This document shows positions 35,090 to 35,261 of a DNA stretch of 35,261 nucleotides, one piece after another (position 1 is the first letter of the stretch; each line of letters begins with the position of its first letter). The DNA is from a bacterium. GTDB taxonomy: Bacteria; Cyanobacteriota; Vampirovibrionia; Gastranaerophilales; Gastranaerophilaceae. Location of the stretch: the NCBI GenBank assembly GCA_017470245.1, contig JAFUEV010000010.1:1-35261 (forward strand), written 5' to 3'. The translations under genes were made by a program, and so were the position numbers. The notes below the pieces were generated by a model, which did not search any database, had not been told where the DNA came from, and saw nothing but the letters and a program-made list of their open reading frames with translations.

Positions 35090-35261
35090 GCCTCTGTAGC
35101 TCAGCTGGCAAGTCAGATATTTTACGAAGTAAAATTCTGACAAAAGATAGATTAAGCTCTATCAGGCTGACAAAGAGAAAGAAAAATAGACAATTAGCCT
35201 CTGTAGTTCAGCTGGCAAGTCAGATATTTTACGAAGTAAAATTCTGACTAAAGATAGATTA
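35090..35261. repeat. 107-nt structured tandem repeat with tRNA-like 5' end
   Basis: One full unit (35090-35196) and 65 nt of a second (35197-35261, cut by the window) match at 63 of 65 positions. Each begins GCCTCTGTAGCTCAGCTGG or the GTTCAG variant, resembling the acceptor and D-arm start of a tRNA gene. Then comes a strong hairpin (35112-35141): GTCAGA and ATTTTAC pair with GTAAAAT and TCTGAC around a GAA loop. A second hairpin, GATAGA/TCTATC, lies at 35146-35163. CAGC near the start can pair with GCTG near 35166, closing a three-way junction. No intact tRNA anticodon or T arm is present. Confidence 0.7.

Noticed and set aside
35090..35196. Repeat unit as a genuine tRNA gene
   Set aside because: The D arm cannot close, the central hairpin is far longer than an anticodon arm, and no T arm or matching 3' acceptor is present.
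35030..35261. CRISPR array at the right end
   Set aside because: The units are 107 nt, contiguous and without variable spacers, and no cas genes are present.

Overview
This is an AT-rich, densely packed bacterial chromosome segment with short intergenic gaps and no rRNA, intact tRNA, CRISPR array or transposase. The cell type looks Gram-negative, because there is an LptD/OstA-like outer-membrane protein. The YvcK-family protein has a two-helix N-terminal extension of the type I associate with cyanobacteria, and several proteins share a short lineage-style N-terminal leader. I infer a non-photosynthetic cyanobacterial relative (Melainabacteria/Vampirovibrionia, probably gut Gastranaerophilales). 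That assignment rests on gene content and style, since no marker gene such as 16S is present.

Layout, left to right. Positions 1-3683 (minus) hold the first 1227 codons of a giant protein with a papain-like/bleomycin-hydrolase-like catalytic signature split by about 680 residues. Positions 3827-5512 (plus) encode a DRE-TIM aldolase and a LUD-domain protein, converging on a leader-bearing GNAT acetyltransferase (5501-6238, minus). A compact flagellar set follows on the minus strand (FliJ, FliK-like, FlgE/F/G-like; 6345-8272). A six-gene plus-strand operon (8485-13724) runs PxpA, YvcK, PanB, PanC, a membrane protein and dUTPase, and ends in a perfect bidirectional terminator shared with secG. 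Then come a DUF167 protein/SecG pair, a full-length RSH (p)ppGpp enzyme, an RHH-NifX protein and a C_GCAxxG_C_C protein.

The next region is mostly membrane and envelope: an OadG-like subunit, an NhaD/ArsB transporter and a 43-residue membrane peptide; a small secreted protein; a short CDF metal exporter; a leader-bearing glucan-water-dikinase-like protein; and an envelope operon (35-residue membrane peptide, M23 peptidase, LptD-like). 5-FTHF cyclo-ligase and a GT35 glucan phosphorylase homologue follow, the latter with serine at the expected PLP-lysine position. The right end has a WG-repeat exported protein, SerB, GlmS with a coupled 53-residue gene, a MATE transporter and a coiled-coil protein. 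The window closes on the start of a 107-nt tandem repeat whose 5' end looks like a tRNA gene and whose body folds into other hairpins.

The most unusual items are the split papain-like giant, the leader motif shared by three otherwise unrelated proteins, the dikinase/phosphorylase pair that suggests phosphorylated storage glucan chemistry, and the terminal structured repeat. Four genes were identified outside the supplied longer open reading frames or with shortened starts: the giant (open at the window edge), the 35- and 53-residue proteins, and the 43-residue peptide.
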